Source: Flavobacterium coralii (GTDB lineage: Bacteria > Bacteroidota > Bacteroidia > Flavobacteriales > Flavobacteriaceae). Taken from it: a stretch of DNA of 64,000 bases. The translations under genes were made by a program, and so were the position numbers. The DNA is taken from assembly GCF_019891545.1 (NCBI RefSeq), contig NZ_JAHDIU010000008.1:85365-149364 (forward strand), written 5' to 3'. This document shows, one piece after another, positions 23,697 through 33,819 of the stretch. Each line of letters opens with the position of its first letter. The stretch's first letter is position 1. The notes beneath the pieces were generated by a model that saw nothing but the letters and a program-made list of their open reading frames with translations, was not told where the DNA came from and made no database searches.

Positions 23697-25460
23697 ATGG
23701 CAAACACCTTATTGGCGAACATAAACACACCACACGACCTGCGGCAGCTAAAGCCGGAGCAACTGCCACAGCTAGCGGCAGAACTGCGCAGTTTTATTAT
23801 AGATGTAGTGTCGGTTAAAGAAGGCCATCTGGGTGCCAGCCTGGGTGTAACAGAGCTTACCATTGCCCTGCACTATGTTTTTGATACTCCAAATGACCTT
23901 TTGGTTTGGGATGTAGGCCACCAGGCTTACGGACACAAGATACTAACCGGGCGAAAGGATAAGTTTGAAACCAACCGCCAGTGGGGCGGCATAAGCGGTT
24001 TCCCGAAACGCAGCGAAAGCGAGTATGATACTTTTGGCGTGGGGCACTCCAGCACCTCTATATCTGCCGCACTGGGTATGGCGGTTGCCTCTAAGTTAAA
24101 GGGCGACACCGAAAAACACCATATAGCCGTGATTGGTGATGCGAGTATTGCATCAGGTATGGCATTTGAAGGGCTTAACCATGCCGGCGTAACCGATGCC
24201 AACCTGCTTGTTGTGCTTAATGACAATGCTATTGGGATAGACCCCAGCGTGGGTGCCCTTAAAAATTACCTTACCGAAGTTAAGGAAGGGCGTAACCCCC
24301 GCAGCAACAACATGATCAAGTCACTTAATTTTGATTATACAGGCCCAATAGACGGTCATGACCTTACTGCCCTACTGAAAGAATTAGAGCGGTTAAAACG
24401 GGTAAAAGGCCCAAAATTCCTACATGTAATAACCACTAAAGGCAAAGGCTTAAAACAGGCCGAGGAAGACCAGGTGCGCTACCATGCACCCGGCAGGTTT
24501 GACAGGCTTACCGGCGAAATACTTGCCAAAGCCGAAGCGGGGCTTCCACCCAAATACCAGGATGTTTTCGGGCTTACGCTGGTAGAGCTGGCAGAGCAGA
24601 ACGAAAAGATTATAGGCATTACCCCTGCCATGCCATCGGGCAGCTCTATGAAGTTTATGATGGAAGCCTTCCCCGAAAGGGCTGTTGATGTGGGCATAGC
24701 CGAGCAGCATGCCGTAACACTGGCGGCAGGCATGGCTACACAGGGCATGACGGTTTTTTGTAACATATATTCCACCTTCCTGCAAAGGGCTTATGACCAG
24801 GTTATACATGATGTGGCACTGCAAAACCTGCCCGTAATTTTTTGCCTTGACAGGGCGGGGCTTGTTGGCGAAGACGGCGCTACCCACCACGGTGTTTTTG
24901 ATCTGGCATATCTTAACTGCATACCTAACCTTATTATTTTTGCTCCGCTAAACGAAGCCGAACTGCGCAATATACTCTACACCGCACAGCTTGGGCTGCC
25001 CCACCCCGTTGCCATACGCTATCCGCGCGGCAGGGCTGAGGGCGCCGACTGGCAAAAACCTTTTGAAACTATTGAAATGAACCGCGTAACCCGGCTAAAA
25101 CAGGGTATTGATACAGCAGTACTTTCTACTGGCACCATAGGCAATAACGTTATAAAAGCGCTTGCCTGTTTTGATAATACCATCGCGCACTATCATTTCG
25201 GGTTTGTAAAGCCGCTGAATGAAGAAGTACTGCACACTATTTTCAGGCAATACACTAATATAATTACTATTGAAGACGGCACCGTTACAGGAGGCTTCGG
25301 CAGCAGTGTTGCCTCTTTTGCAGCAAAAAACGGTTACCAGCAAAAAATCAGTATTTTAGGCGTACCTGATAAGTTCATAGAACACGGAACTGTAGCGGAA
25401 CTACAACAATACTGCGGTATTGACGTTAAAAGCTTAAAAGAAATTTTTTCAGCTTACTGA
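23697..25460 (+). CDS. dxs: 1-deoxy-D-xylulose-5-phosphate synthase
   Basis: The 587-residue thiamine-diphosphate enzyme joins pyruvate and glyceraldehyde-3-phosphate in the first step of the MEP isoprenoid pathway. Visible are the ThDP/Mg motif GDASIASGMAFEGLNHAG...NDNAIGID, the transketolase-type central region with DRAGLVGEDGATHHGVFDLAY, and the C-terminal domain with FVKPLNEEVL and EDGTVTGGFGSSV. It is a little shorter than the E. coli enzyme (620) but agrees with other Bacteroidota. Product isoprenoids feed undecaprenyl lipid and menaquinone. The DUF3078 gene follows 44 bases later in the same direction. Confidence 0.95.
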   Translation: MANTLLANINTPHDLRQLKPEQLPQLAAELRSFIIDVVSVKEGHLGASLGVTELTIALHYVFDTPNDLLVWDVGHQAYGHKILTGRKDKFETNRQWGGISGFPKRSESEYDTFGVGHSSTSISAALGMAVASKLKGDTEKHHIAVIGDASIASGMAFEGLNHAGVTDANLLVVLNDNAIGIDPSVGALKNYLTEVKEGRNPRSNNMIKSLNFDYTGPIDGHDLTALLKELERLKRVKGPKFLHVITTKGKGLKQAEEDQVRYHAPGRFDRLTGEILAKAEAGLPPKYQDVFGLTLVELAEQNEKIIGITPAMPSGSSMKFMMEAFPERAVDVGIAEQHAVTLAAGMATQGMTVFCNIYSTFLQRAYDQVIHDVALQNLPVIFCLDRAGLVGEDGATHHGVFDLAYLNCIPNLIIFAPLNEAELRNILYTAQLGLPHPVAIRYPRGRAEGADWQKPFETIEMNRVTRLKQGIDTAVLSTGTIGNNVIKALACFDNTIAHYHFGFVKPLNEEVLHTIFRQYTNIITIEDGTVTGGFGSSVASFAAKNGYQQKISILGVPDKFIEHGTVAELQQYCGIDVKSLKEIFSAY

Positions 25461-25504
25461 AAATAACGAATTTTGCACCGCATCTAAATTAAACCCACAT
25501 TTTA

Positions 25505-26452
25505 ATGAGACTTAGAGCCTGCCTGACAGCATTGCTGGTTACAGCCATTATACAATTTGCATATCCTCAAATGATAGTTACTACCCTGCCCGACTCTATT
25601 ACATATTGGGAGCGTACAAATAAAGTAGGGATGGATATTTCTCAGATTGCCTTTGTTAACTGGAGTGTGGGTGGTAACAACTCTGTTACCGTACTGGGTA
25701 AAGGTAATTTTGCACGGAACTACCATAAAAAAAACCTGAACTGGGATAATGAGCTGGTGCTGCGCTATGGCCTTAACAGCCAGGAAGGGCAGGAAATGCG
25801 AAAAACGGATGACCAGATTCAGCTTACATCAACTTTCGGCTACAGGCGCGATACGGTTTCTAACTGGTATTACAGTGCCAAGTTTAATTTTAATACCCAG
25901 TTTGCCAACGGTTATGCTTATCCAAACACCGAAGACGAGATATCAGGGCCGTTCTCACCTGCTTATATTTTCCTGGGGGTAGGTTCTGAATACATACGTA
26001 AAGACTTAGGACTTAATGCTTACTTTTCGCCGCTTACTAATAAAACCACCCTTGTGCTGAACCGAACGCTGGCCAACCAGGGCGCATTCGGGGTAGAAGG
26101 AGCGGTTTATGATGCAGATGGCAACCTGATACGCAACGGGCGCACCTCGCGCACAGAGATAGGTATATTAGTCACCAACAGCTTAAAACGACAGATATTT
26201 AAGAATATAATGCTTGACCATAAGATAAGCTTTTACACCGATTACCTCAATAACTTCGGTAATATAGATGTTGACTGGCAATGGTCTTTAGATATGACGG
26301 TCAACGAATATGTAAAAGCCAATATTGGCGCACATATTATTTATGACGACGATATTAAGTCGAAAGAAGAAGTTAACGGAGAAGTGATTGAAGGCGGCCC
26401 TAAGCTACAGCTAAAACAAATGTTGTCACTCGGGTTAAGCTATACTTTTTAA
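25505..26452 (+). CDS. DUF3078 outer-membrane-type protein
   Basis: A 315-residue exported protein: signal peptide of about 22 residues (ending AYPQ), then the DUF3078 opening motif ISQIAFVNWSVGGNNSVTVLGKG, and a long series of amphipathic strands ending in aromatic LGLSYTF, the usual C-terminus of outer-membrane beta-barrels. DUF3078 proteins are common in Bacteroidota and have no known function. It lies close behind dxs and could be transcribed with it. The leftward dgt gene converges, with 36 bases between stop codons and no clear terminator. Confidence 0.88.
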   Translation: MRLRACLTALLVTAIIQFAYPQMIVTTLPDSITYWERTNKVGMDISQIAFVNWSVGGNNSVTVLGKGNFARNYHKKNLNWDNELVLRYGLNSQEGQEMRKTDDQIQLTSTFGYRRDTVSNWYYSAKFNFNTQFANGYAYPNTEDEISGPFSPAYIFLGVGSEYIRKDLGLNAYFSPLTNKTTLVLNRTLANQGAFGVEGAVYDADGNLIRNGRTSRTEIGILVTNSLKRQIFKNIMLDHKISFYTDYLNNFGNIDVDWQWSLDMTVNEYVKANIGAHIIYDDDIKSKEEVNGEVIEGGPKLQLKQMLSLGLSYTF

Positions 26453-26488
26453 TAGCCTGCGACTCCTTATCCATTAAAAACACATAGT

Positions 26489-27832
26489 TTATCTCGCTCC
26501 GGTAATGGTGTTATAAAGCAATACTGCTTTACCATCTGTAAGCGTTGATACAAAGTGGCAAATGTGCAACAGCCTGTCATACAGGTTCATTTTATCGGTT
26601 ACAAAGCGTTCCGGCAGCATTTTCAGTACCAGTTTATCATAGTTGCTCTCTTTGCCTTCAAACTTATTGTTATAAGCGGTACAAAAGGTATCCAGTAACG
26701 TGTTTATAATGCGGTAACCTATAACTTCTTTTTCTACCACCTCGCGGCTTTGGTACACATTTTTACGGCTTATATCCAGTATATCTTTTATCTGTGCGGT
26801 ATATTGCCCCTGCTCTGTAAGCGCATACGGATATTTGCCCTCCAGTATTAGTTCTTCATTTTCAAGGAAAACAGCAACTGCATCATTTATAAGGCTGCTG
26901 ATGGCGAGTGCCCTCAGGTAGCTTATACGGTCTTCTTTTGTAGTAAGGCTTTTATACTTCTCTACCTGAACGGTATTCTTAACCAGCTTTATAAGGTATT
27001 CCAAAGCATAATCTTCGGCGATAAGCCCAAGGTTGATACCGTCTTCAAAATCGATTATAGTATAACAAATATCGTCAGCCGCTTCCACAAGATAGGCAAG
27101 CGGGTGGCGCTCATAACCGGTATCTTCTCCCTCTTTATTCGGTATAAGTCCAAGCTCCTGCGCCACATCCTGAAAGAAATCCTTATCACACTGAAAGAAA
27201 CCGTATTTTTTATCGGCTATATTAGCTGTTGGCTTTTTAGGCAATGATTCTTTAGGGTACTTCATAAAAGCCCCTAGCGTGGCATAGGATATGCGCAGAC
27301 CACCCTCTATACCGGGGCGTGAGGCCGTAAGCAGGTTAAAACCGTTAGCGTTACCTTCAAAATCTACCAAATCCTGCCATTCTTTATCGGTAAGGCTGTC
27401 GCGATATTGCTGCCCTTTCCCTGTTTTAAAATATTCACCAATCGCTTTCTCGCCTGAGTGCCCAAAAGGCGGGTTGCCAATATCATGTGCAAGGGCGGCT
27501 GCGGCTACTATAGCACCAAAGTCGTTCATGTGGAAACCGTGGATGTCCTGCAGGTACGGCCTTTTTTCTAAAATCTGCTTCCCTACAAGCCTGCCAAGCG
27601 AGCGGCCCACTACCGAAACCTCAAGGCTATGGGTAAGGCGGGTGTGCACAAAATCAGTTTTAGAGAGGGGTATTACCTGTGTTTTATCCTGCAGGCTCCT
27701 GAAAGCCGACGAGAATATAATACGGTCATAATCTACCTCAAAACCCAAACGGGTATCGTCCTGTTCTTTGCGTAGCCTCTTGCTTGTATCGCCCTGCCTT
27801 TTTAATGACAGGAGCTGCTCCCATTGCATCAT
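26489..27832 (-). CDS. dgt: dGTP triphosphohydrolase
   Basis: A 447-residue HD-domain enzyme that hydrolyses dGTP (and often other dNTPs) to the nucleoside and triphosphate. The HD motif is clear: HTRLTHSLEVSVVGRSLG near residue 60-80 and ALAHDIGNPPFGHSGEKA near 115-130; the later aspartate is in EAADDICYTIIDFEDG. It balances nucleotide pools, a theme shared with nrdAB and the dCMP deaminase in this window. Two adjacent ATGs begin the frame (27832 and 27829); either could be used. The upstream gap carries a copy of a dispersed repeat. Confidence 0.93.
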   Translation of the reverse strand: MMQWEQLLSLKRQGDTSKRLRKEQDDTRLGFEVDYDRIIFSSAFRSLQDKTQVIPLSKTDFVHTRLTHSLEVSVVGRSLGRLVGKQILEKRPYLQDIHGFHMNDFGAIVAAAALAHDIGNPPFGHSGEKAIGEYFKTGKGQQYRDSLTDKEWQDLVDFEGNANGFNLLTASRPGIEGGLRISYATLGAFMKYPKESLPKKPTANIADKKYGFFQCDKDFFQDVAQELGLIPNKEGEDTGYERHPLAYLVEAADDICYTIIDFEDGINLGLIAEDYALEYLIKLVKNTVQVEKYKSLTTKEDRISYLRALAISSLINDAVAVFLENEELILEGKYPYALTEQGQYTAQIKDILDISRKNVYQSREVVEKEVIGYRIINTLLDTFCTAYNNKFEGKESNYDKLVLKMLPERFVTDKMNLYDRLLHICHFVSTLTDGKAVLLYNTITGAR

Positions 27833-27846
27833 TTTTTTGATTTCAG

Positions 27847-27870
27847 ATTTCAGAATTAAGAATTCAGATT
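27847..27870. repeat. Second copy of the 24-base dispersed repeat
   Basis: These bases match 6271-6294 at 23 of 24 positions. Both copies are intergenic and followed by AT-rich sequence with related words (CTTAAACTTTGAACT here). It lies 15 bases upstream of the dgt start, between dgt and the 77-residue gene. Confidence 0.6.
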
Positions 27871-27925
27871 AAGTACAAAACCTTAAACTTTGAACTACCC
27901 CATACTTCGGATACCGGACATCCAG

Positions 27926-28159
27926 CTACTTTATAAACTTCGACTTGCTTGCCGAAACAAAGTTTTTCGATTTAAACGGGTATTTTGTGTTGCTTTTATC
28001 GCTCTGGTTTTCTTCTACCGAGTTGATATGTATTTCTTCTCCCAGTGAAAAACCTGAAGCAACTTTCCGGTAATCAAGCAGGTATATATCGCAAAAATAA
28101 TTGCCTTCGGCATCCTGCTCTATCTTGCCTGTGTATATTGCTTTTTTATCTTTAGACAT
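27926..28159 (-). CDS. Hypothetical 77-residue protein
   Basis: A small, hydrophilic protein with no signal peptide or membrane segment. It reads as a short beta-domain (IYTGKIEQDAEGNYFCDIYLLDYRKVASGF) with an Asn/Lys/Ser-rich tail. I do not recognise a family. It lies 12 bases after the RDD gene in the same direction, so the two are probably co-transcribed. The normal codon use and close spacing argue for a real gene. Its position ahead of dgt suggests no clear function. Confidence 0.65.
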   Translation of the reverse strand: MSKDKKAIYTGKIEQDAEGNYFCDIYLLDYRKVASGFSLGEEIHINSVEENQSDKSNTKYPFKSKNFVSASKSKFIK

Positions 28160-28171
28160 GTTTTGTTTGTT

Positions 28172-28678
28172 TTAAAGCACTTCAGGCTTTCCAATTTCAT
28201 CAAATGCACTTTTAAGCTCCATCGCTTCCTTAAGTTTCTTCGCATCTACAACATAGGTTTCCGAAAGGTTGTCGTGCCAGCCACGCGGTGGCGAACCCAG
28301 AAATGAAAAAGCCTCAAAGGGAATAAGGCGGCAAAACGAGCGTAAGATAATTACGCCTGCCGGTGGTTTGCTGCCATCCTGCATTACCACTTTTGTACCG
28401 GTTATGAACTTGCCGATGCTGCGTGAAAAAACACTTTCGGTAAAGCTGTAATAAAAGGTCCATATAAATACCGTTACCACGAGATTATCAAAGCCATCAG
28501 CCTGAGACAACCAGATTAAAGGCCCATCTATACCCAAAAGCGAAAGCAGCCCCAGAAAAACACCTGTAAGCAGCGAGAATGCATAAACAACAACCCAGTC
28601 TAACAACAAGTTGGCAAAGCGTTTGCCTGAAGATGCCATTAAGGTGTGATCTACATCAATAGTAATGTTTGTATTCAT
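28172..28678 (-). CDS. RDD-family integral membrane protein
   Basis: A 168-residue protein of the RDD family: the first membrane helix holds KRFANLLLDWVVVYAF with the Arg and Asp of the RDD name. Two further hydrophobic stretches follow (about 55-90 and 105-125 around GKFITGTKVV). RDD proteins are small inner-membrane proteins of unclear transport function. It follows nrdA but is separated from it by a hairpin at 28697-28719, and it precedes the 77-residue hypothetical by 12 bases. Confidence 0.85.
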   Translation of the reverse strand: MNTNITIDVDHTLMASSGKRFANLLLDWVVVYAFSLLTGVFLGLLSLLGIDGPLIWLSQADGFDNLVVTVFIWTFYYSFTESVFSRSIGKFITGTKVVMQDGSKPPAGVIILRSFCRLIPFEAFSFLGSPPRGWHDNLSETYVVDAKKLKEAMELKSAFDEIGKPEVL

Positions 28679-28696
28679 AGTCGATAAAATTAAAAC

Positions 28697-28719
28697 AAGG
28701 AGCAGACAGGCTGCTCCTT
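28697..28719 (-). terminator. Terminator after nrdA
   Basis: A nine-base stem (AAGGAGCAG at 28697-28705 with CTGCTCCTT at 28711-28719) follows the leftward nrdA stop. On the minus strand it runs into GTTTTAATTTT, so it can end the nrdBA message; on the plus strand AGTTTTTT follows as well. Confidence 0.65.
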
Positions 28720-28758
28720 AGTTTTTTGGTTGATAATCCTATTTGTGTTTATTTGTAA

Positions 28759-31170
28759 TTAAGATCCGCACATTTCACAATCTTCAGGATCTGCGTTCCT
28801 GGAGCGCTCCAGCATGGCTTTAAATTCGGTCTGGCTCATGCCTTCGGCTTCGGCGCCTGCCGCAACCGCTTCCACAACTGCCGGTTGTGGCTGCTCTTTC
28901 TTGTCGTTATTAAGGGTAAACTTAATAGCATCTACCGCACTCTTCGTCCTCAGGTAGTACATACCGGTTTTAAGCCCGCTCTTCCATGCATAAAAATGCA
29001 TTGAGGTCAGTTTGCCGAATGTAGCATTTTCCATAAACAGGTTAAGCGACTGGCTCTGGTCTATAAAGTAACCCCTTTGGCGCGACATGTCTATGATATC
29101 TTTCATACTCATCTCCCACACGGTTTTGTACAGCTCTTTTATATCCTGAGGGATACCATCTATATCCTGTACCGAGCCATTTGCCCTCATTATTTCCTGC
29201 TTCAGGTTTTCGTTCCACAGGCCAAGGTCAACAAGGTCACGCAACAGGTGTTTGTTTACCACGATGAACTCGCCCGAAAGTACCCTTCTTGTATATATGT
29301 TACTGGTATAAGGCTCAAACGCCTCATTATTACCGAGTATCTGAGATGTAGAAGCTGTTGGCATTGGTGCAAGCAGCAGTGAGTTCCTTACCCCGTTTTC
29401 CATAACTTCTTTACGAAGTGATGCCCAATCCCAACGGCCGCTCAGGTCGCTGTCATTAAGCCCCCAAAGGTTGTACTGAAACTGCCCTTCGCTAATCGGC
29501 GAACCTTTAAAGCTTGAGTAAGGCTCTTCTTCTTTTGCCATTTCCATACTGGCGGTAACGGCAGCAAAATAGATGGTTTCAAATATTTCCTGGTTGGCCT
29601 GTTTCGCCTCATCACTGGTAAACGGTAGCCTCATTAATATTAGCGCATCGGCAAGCCCCTGCACACCAAGCCCTACAGGACGGTGGCGCATGTTACTGTT
29701 CTCTGCCTCTTTAATCGGGTAATAGTTCCTGTCTATAACCTTGTTAAGGTTGCGCGTTATACGCTTGGTAACCTCAAAAAGGTACTGGTGGTTAAACACG
29801 CCGTCTTCTACAAACATTGGCAGCGATATAGAGGCTAAGTTACACACCGCCACCTCATCGGGAGCCGTATATTCCATAATCTCCGTGCACAGGTTAGACG
29901 AACGTATGGTACCTAAGTTCTTTTGGTTCGATTTGCGGTTGGCTGCATCTTTATACAGCATGTATGGCAGTCCGGTCTCTATCTGAGATTCAAGCACTTT
30001 TTCCCAAAGCTCGCGCGCCTTAACTGTTTTGCGGCCTTTGTTGGCAGCTTCATACTTAAGGTAAAGCTCGTCAAACTCTTCACTATGCACATCATAAAGG
30101 CCCGGGCATTCGTTAGGGCACATCAGCGTCCAGTTGCCGTCTTCCTCAACACGCTTCATGAACAGGTCCGGAATCCATAATGCAAGGAACAAATCGCGTG
30201 CGCGCATTTCTTCCTTACCGTGGTTTTTGCGCAGTTCCAAAAAGTCAAAAATATCAGCGTGCCACGGCTCTATATAAATAGCAAAGCTGCCTTTGCGCTT
30301 ACCGCCGCCCTGATCTACATAACGGGCAGTATCATTAAACACGCGCAGCATAGGCACAATACCATTTGATGTACCGTTTGTACCGCGAATGTAAGAACCT
30401 GTTGCCCTTACATTGTGTATAGACAAGCCTATACCCCCTGCCGATTGCGATATCTTAGCCGTGTTTTTAAGGGTGTCATATATACCGTCTATACTGTCAT
30501 CTTTCATGGTCAGCAAAAAGCACGACGACATTTGCGGCTTTGGCGTACCTGAATTGAACAGTGTAGGCGTGGCATGGGTAAAGTATTTTTTAGACATCAG
30601 TTCATAGGTTTCAAGAACCGCATCTATATCGTTAAGGTGAATACCTACAGAAACACGCATAAGCATGTGCTGCGGGCGCTCTACAATCTTACCGTTTATT
30701 TTTAACAGGTAAGAACGCTCCAGGGTTTTAAACCCGAAGTAATCGTAGTTAAAATCCCTGTTATATATAATGTTAGAGTCTAAAATCTCGGCATTTGCCA
30801 TTATAGCCTCATATACCTCATCTGAAAGAAGCGGCGACTCCTGCCCTGTTCTCGGGTTCACGTAGTGATACATATCACTCATGGTTTCAGAGAAGGACTT
30901 CTTGGTATTTTTATGCAGGTTAGAAACCGCTATACGGGCTGCCAGTTGTGCGTAGTCCGGGTGAGAAATGGTCATGGCGGCAGCAGTTTCGGCAGCAAGG
31001 TTATCCAGCTCGCTGGTTGTAACACCATCATATAACCCTTCAATAACACGCATTGCTACTTTTACCGGATCTACCAGTTCGCTAAGCTCATAGCACAGCA
31101 TTCTTACCCTATCCGTTATCTTATCGAACATTACCGGCTCTCTCCGACCGTCTCTTTTTACTACATACAT
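28759..31170 (-). CDS. nrdA: Class Ia ribonucleoside-diphosphate reductase, alpha subunit
   Basis: 803 residues from the ATG at 31168-31170. Residues 1-90 are the ATP-cone ([17 protein letters not shown]) that senses ATP/dATP. The barrel carries the active-site segment [10 protein letters not shown] and the R1 signature [15 protein letters not shown]. The C-terminus ends CEMCGS, the redox pair reloaded by thioredoxin or glutaredoxin. It reduces NDPs to dNDPs with NrdB. A 14-codon longer frame (to 31212) exists, but MYVVKRDGR is the usual ATP-cone start, so I chose 31170. nrdB lies immediately upstream. Confidence 0.96.
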   Translation of the reverse strand: MYVVKRDGRREPVMFDKITDRVRMLCYELSELVDPVKVAMRVIEGLYDGVTTSELDNLAAETAAAMTISHPDYAQLAARIAVSNLHKNTKKSFSETMSDMYHYVNPRTGQESPLLSDEVYEAIMANAEILDSNIIYNRDFNYDYFGFKTLERSYLLKINGKIVERPQHMLMRVSVGIHLNDIDAVLETYELMSKKYFTHATPTLFNSGTPKPQMSSCFLLTMKDDSIDGIYDTLKNTAKISQSAGGIGLSIHNVRATGSYIRGTNGTSNGIVPMLRVFNDTARYVDQGGGKRKGSFAIYIEPWHADIFDFLELRKNHGKEEMRARDLFLALWIPDLFMKRVEEDGNWTLMCPNECPGLYDVHSEEFDELYLKYEAANKGRKTVKARELWEKVLESQIETGLPYMLYKDAANRKSNQKNLGTIRSSNLCTEIMEYTAPDEVAVCNLASISLPMFVEDGVFNHQYLFEVTKRITRNLNKVIDRNYYPIKEAENSNMRHRPVGLGVQGLADALILMRLPFTSDEAKQANQEIFETIYFAAVTASMEMAKEEEPYSSFKGSPISEGQFQYNLWGLNDSDLSGRWDWASLRKEVMENGVRNSLLLAPMPTASTSQILGNNEAFEPYTSNIYTRRVLSGEFIVVNKHLLRDLVDLGLWNENLKQEIMRANGSVQDIDGIPQDIKELYKTVWEMSMKDIIDMSRQRGYFIDQSQSLNLFMENATFGKLTSMHFYAWKSGLKTGMYYLRTKSAVDAIKFTLNNDKKEQPQPAVVEAVAAGAEAEGMSQTEFKAMLERSRNADPEDCEMCGS

Positions 31171-31240
31171 ATGGCAATATTTTAAGGTTAGTAATGGAGG
31201 ATGCCCCCGCATCCTTACTGATTGTATTCTTTATTATTTT

Positions 31241-32218
31241 TTAGAAATCGGCATCAAAGCTAATTTTCTGCGAATCGGTATCTTTGTTTATAACGCCTGC
31301 TTTCTGGTATTCTGAAACCCTTTTTTCAAAGAAGTTGGTTTTACCCTGCAATGAAATCATATCCATAAAATCGAACGGGTTGCCCACGTTGTACTGCCTT
31401 TCGCAGCCCAGCTCCACCAAAAGCCTGTCGGTTACAAACTCAAGGTACTGCGTCATCAGGGTAGCGTTCATACCAATAAGGCTTACCGGTAACGACTCTG
31501 TTATAAACTCGCGCTCAATGTTAAGCGCATCTATAATAATTTCTTTAATCCTGTCTTTAGGAACCTTGTTTACAAGATGGTTGTTGTGCAGGTGCACGGC
31601 AAAGTCGCAGTGCATACCCTCATCCCTCGAAATAAGTTCATTAGAGAAGGTTAGCCCCGGCATAAGCCCTCGCTTTTTAAGCCAGAAAATAGAGCAGAAT
31701 GCACCAGAAAAGAAAATACCCTCTACTGCTGCAAACGCTATCAACCTTTCGGCGAATGATTCGCTTTCTATCCATTTAAGTGCCCACTCCGCTTTCTTCA
31801 TAATGGCAGGGAACACCTCTATAGCACGGAATAGCTTGTCTTTTTCGGCTTCATCCTTCACATAGGTATCTATCAGCAGCGAATAGGTTTCGCTGTGGAT
31901 GTTCTCCATCATGATCTGGAAGCCGTAAAAGAATTTGGCTTCGGCATACTGTACCTCGTTTACAAAATTCTCTGCAAGGTTTTCGTTCACTATACCGTCA
32001 GATGCCGCAAAAAAAGCAAGGATGTGCTTTATAAAATATTTCTCATCATCATTCAGCTTGTTGTTCCAGTCATTCAGGTCCTGATGCAGGTCTATTTCCT
32101 CAGCCGTCCAGAAACTGGCTTCCATTTTTTTGTACCAGTCCCATATATCGTGGTGCTTAATGGGGAATATTACAAACCTGTTTTTATTTTCCTGTAAGAT
32201 CGGCTCTGTTGCAGACAT
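31241..32218 (-). CDS. nrdB: Class Ia ribonucleoside-diphosphate reductase, beta subunit
   Basis: The 325-residue di-iron protein generates the tyrosyl radical used by NrdA. The metal and radical residues show the class Ia spacing: Glu105, His108 and radical Tyr112 in ENIHSETY, with the later ligands in [18 protein letters not shown] first carboxylate is near Asp74 (AASDG). It is the first gene of the nrdB-nrdA operon. Upstream, on the minus strand, a TAAGTTTG box (32307-32314) and an inverted repeat next to the start may control it; I could not identify NrdR boxes. Confidence 0.95.
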   Translation of the reverse strand: MSATEPILQENKNRFVIFPIKHHDIWDWYKKMEASFWTAEEIDLHQDLNDWNNKLNDDEKYFIKHILAFFAASDGIVNENLAENFVNEVQYAEAKFFYGFQIMMENIHSETYSLLIDTYVKDEAEKDKLFRAIEVFPAIMKKAEWALKWIESESFAERLIAFAAVEGIFFSGAFCSIFWLKKRGLMPGLTFSNELISRDEGMHCDFAVHLHNNHLVNKVPKDRIKEIIIDALNIEREFITESLPVSLIGMNATLMTQYLEFVTDRLLVELGCERQYNVGNPFDFMDMISLQGKTNFFEKRVSEYQKAGVINKDTDSQKISFDADF

Positions 32219-32306
32219 AATATTTTGACTTTTATAGTATTATAAAAAATGATTTTTCGTGTAAGGGATAGTACAAAGATTGGTATTTGAGACAGAAAAT
32301 GAAAGC

Positions 32307-32314
32307 CAAACTTA
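32307..32314 (-). promoter_or_regulatory. Possible -7 box of nrdB
   Basis: On the minus strand TAAGTTTG fits TAnnTTTG and lies 88 bases before the nrdB start, giving a leader of about 80 bases. The 246-base gap before nrdB holds nothing else that I can support apart from a small hairpin at 32230-32247. Confidence 0.35.
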
Positions 32315-32464
32315 TTCACAATCGGCAATAGTTTTTAACAACGCTTTAATATTGCGGCAATAATAACGAAACATTACAATAACCTGAAAATTAAGCTATT
32401 GCAAAATATAAATTTACGGAATTTTAGCCGTTAAACAAGGCCTAAAGTGTAGTTTTTATGCGGG

Positions 32465-33052
32465 CTAACGGCGCCTTTTAAGGGGTTGCGCCTTGAGTTC
32501 TTCCGCCACTTTTTCAAGCTCGGCATACCAGTCTTCGCCAAAGCGGCGGATGAGCGCCTCGCGCACAAATTTATATACCGGAACTTCCAGCTCCTTCCCA
32601 AGCGAACAGGCAGGGCTGCAAATATCCCAGCGGTCATAATTTACCGCCGAAAACTCAGAAAAGTCCTTAACCCTTACCGGGTATAAATGGCAGCTAACCG
32701 GTTTTTTCCAAGAAATAAGCCCCTGGTTGTAAGCCTGCTCGATGCCGCAAAGTGCAGTTTTACCATCAAAAATTACATAAGCGCAGTCTTTGTTATCTAT
32801 AAGCGGGGTTTCAAGGTCGCCATCGGTACCCACAACCCATGTGCCCTGCGCCTCTATTGCGGCAATACCTTCTTTACGCAAAAATGGTTTTACCACAGGG
32901 TAAACCTGCTCCAGTATTTTGGTTTCCTCTTCATTAAGGGGTGCGCCGGCATCGCCGTCTATACAGCAGCCCCCTTTGCATGCCGTTAAATTGCATACAA
33001 ATTCCTTTTCAAGTATGTCTTCAGAGACAATAGTTTTACCCAGTTGAAACAT
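32465..33052 (-). CDS. DUF3109 cysteine-rich (putative metal-cluster) protein
   Basis: 195 residues from the ATG at 33050-33052 (MFQLGKTIVSEDILEKEFVCNL). The family motif C-x4-C-x3-CC (CNLTACKGGCCIDGDAG) begins near residue 20; further conserved cysteines occur in CAYVIFDGKTALCGIE, VSCHLYPVR and ICSPACSLG. The pattern suggests a zinc or iron-sulphur cluster, as in the related YkgJ family, but the role is unknown. A longer frame to 33187 would overlap the divergent marC start and its promoter, so the short start is preferred. Confidence 0.85.
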   Translation of the reverse strand: MFQLGKTIVSEDILEKEFVCNLTACKGGCCIDGDAGAPLNEEETKILEQVYPVVKPFLRKEGIAAIEAQGTWVVGTDGDLETPLIDNKDCAYVIFDGKTALCGIEQAYNQGLISWKKPVSCHLYPVRVKDFSEFSAVNYDRWDICSPACSLGKELEVPVYKFVREALIRRFGEDWYAELEKVAEELKAQPLKRRR

Positions 33053-33124
33053 GCTGCAAAGATAATGAAAGCATATATATATAAAACGCGTAAGCCTAAT
33101 CCTGTAAAAAATTAAGAATTTTGC

Positions 33125-33154
33125 TTGTCGCGACAGATTTATAAGGTAATTTTG
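33125..33154 (+). promoter_or_regulatory. Promoter of the marC-family gene
   Basis: TTG at 33125-33127, a 19-base spacer and TAATTTTG at 33147-33154 give an almost ideal Bacteroidota promoter. It ends 26 bases before the MarC start. Confidence 0.75.
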
Positions 33155-33180
33155 CAGCCTGAAACTAAGCGGATAAGGGT

Positions 33181-33756
33181 ATGGCATTTGACTGGAAAGA
33201 AGTCTTCACGGTAAGCATGGTACTTTTTGCGGTAATTGATATAATGGGCAGCATACCTATTATAGTTGACCTGCGCACAAAGCTGGGCCACATACAGTCG
33301 GAAAAAGCTTCTGTCGTAGCAATGATTATTATGATAGCTTTCCTGTTTGTCGGGGAAGAAATTCTGAAGCTTATCGGCATAGATGCTAACTCTTTTGCCG
33401 TAGCGGGCTCTTTTGTGTTGTTTTTCCTGGCACTGGAAATGATACTGGGCATTCGTCTGTATAAAGATGAAAACCCGAGCACAGCCTCTATAGTACCTAT
33501 TGCGTTCCCGCTTATAGCCGGTGCGGGTACTATGACAACCATATTGTCGTTACGTGCCGAATATGAAAAGATAAATATCATTACCGCAATAATTATAAAC
33601 GTTATTGTGGTATATGCCGTGCTGAAATCATCGGCTAAAATAGAGAAGTTTTTAGGGGTTAACGGGCTGGGAGTCATCAGGAAAGTATTTGGCGTGGTAC
33701 TGCTTGCCATAGCTGTTAAATTATTCGCAGCTAATGTTAAACAATTATTTCTTTAG
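33181..33756 (+). CDS. MarC-family integral membrane protein
   Basis: A 191-residue membrane protein with five or six hydrophobic segments and the MarC motifs DIMGSIPIIVDL near residue 22 and PIAFPLIAGAGTMTT near residue 105. MarC proteins were once linked to multiple antibiotic resistance in E. coli, but that link was not upheld, and their function is unknown. It has its own promoter and heads a run of rightward genes (a 65-residue membrane protein, an oxidoreductase). Confidence 0.92.
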   Translation: MAFDWKEVFTVSMVLFAVIDIMGSIPIIVDLRTKLGHIQSEKASVVAMIIMIAFLFVGEEILKLIGIDANSFAVAGSFVLFFLALEMILGIRLYKDENPSTASIVPIAFPLIAGAGTMTTILSLRAEYEKINIITAIIINVIVVYAVLKSSAKIEKFLGVNGLGVIRKVFGVVLLAIAVKLFAANVKQLFL

Positions 33757-33819
33757 TGTTACATAACTTAATTTTGTACTGAATCTCAAAGAGATAGATA
33801 AATTAAAGATAGAATTGCA

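Noticed and set aside
27926-28678. Toxin-antitoxin pair formed by the 77-residue and RDD genes
   Set aside because: An RDD membrane protein is not a known toxin or antitoxin, and neither product has DNA-binding or nuclease features.
31171-31212. 14-codon N-terminal extension of nrdA
   Set aside because: The extension does not resemble the ATP-cone and family members start at MYVVKRDG-like sequence.
33053-33187. 45-codon N-terminal extension of the DUF3109 protein
   Set aside because: It would cross the marC promoter and start codon, and family members start near the MFQLGKTIVS-type segment.
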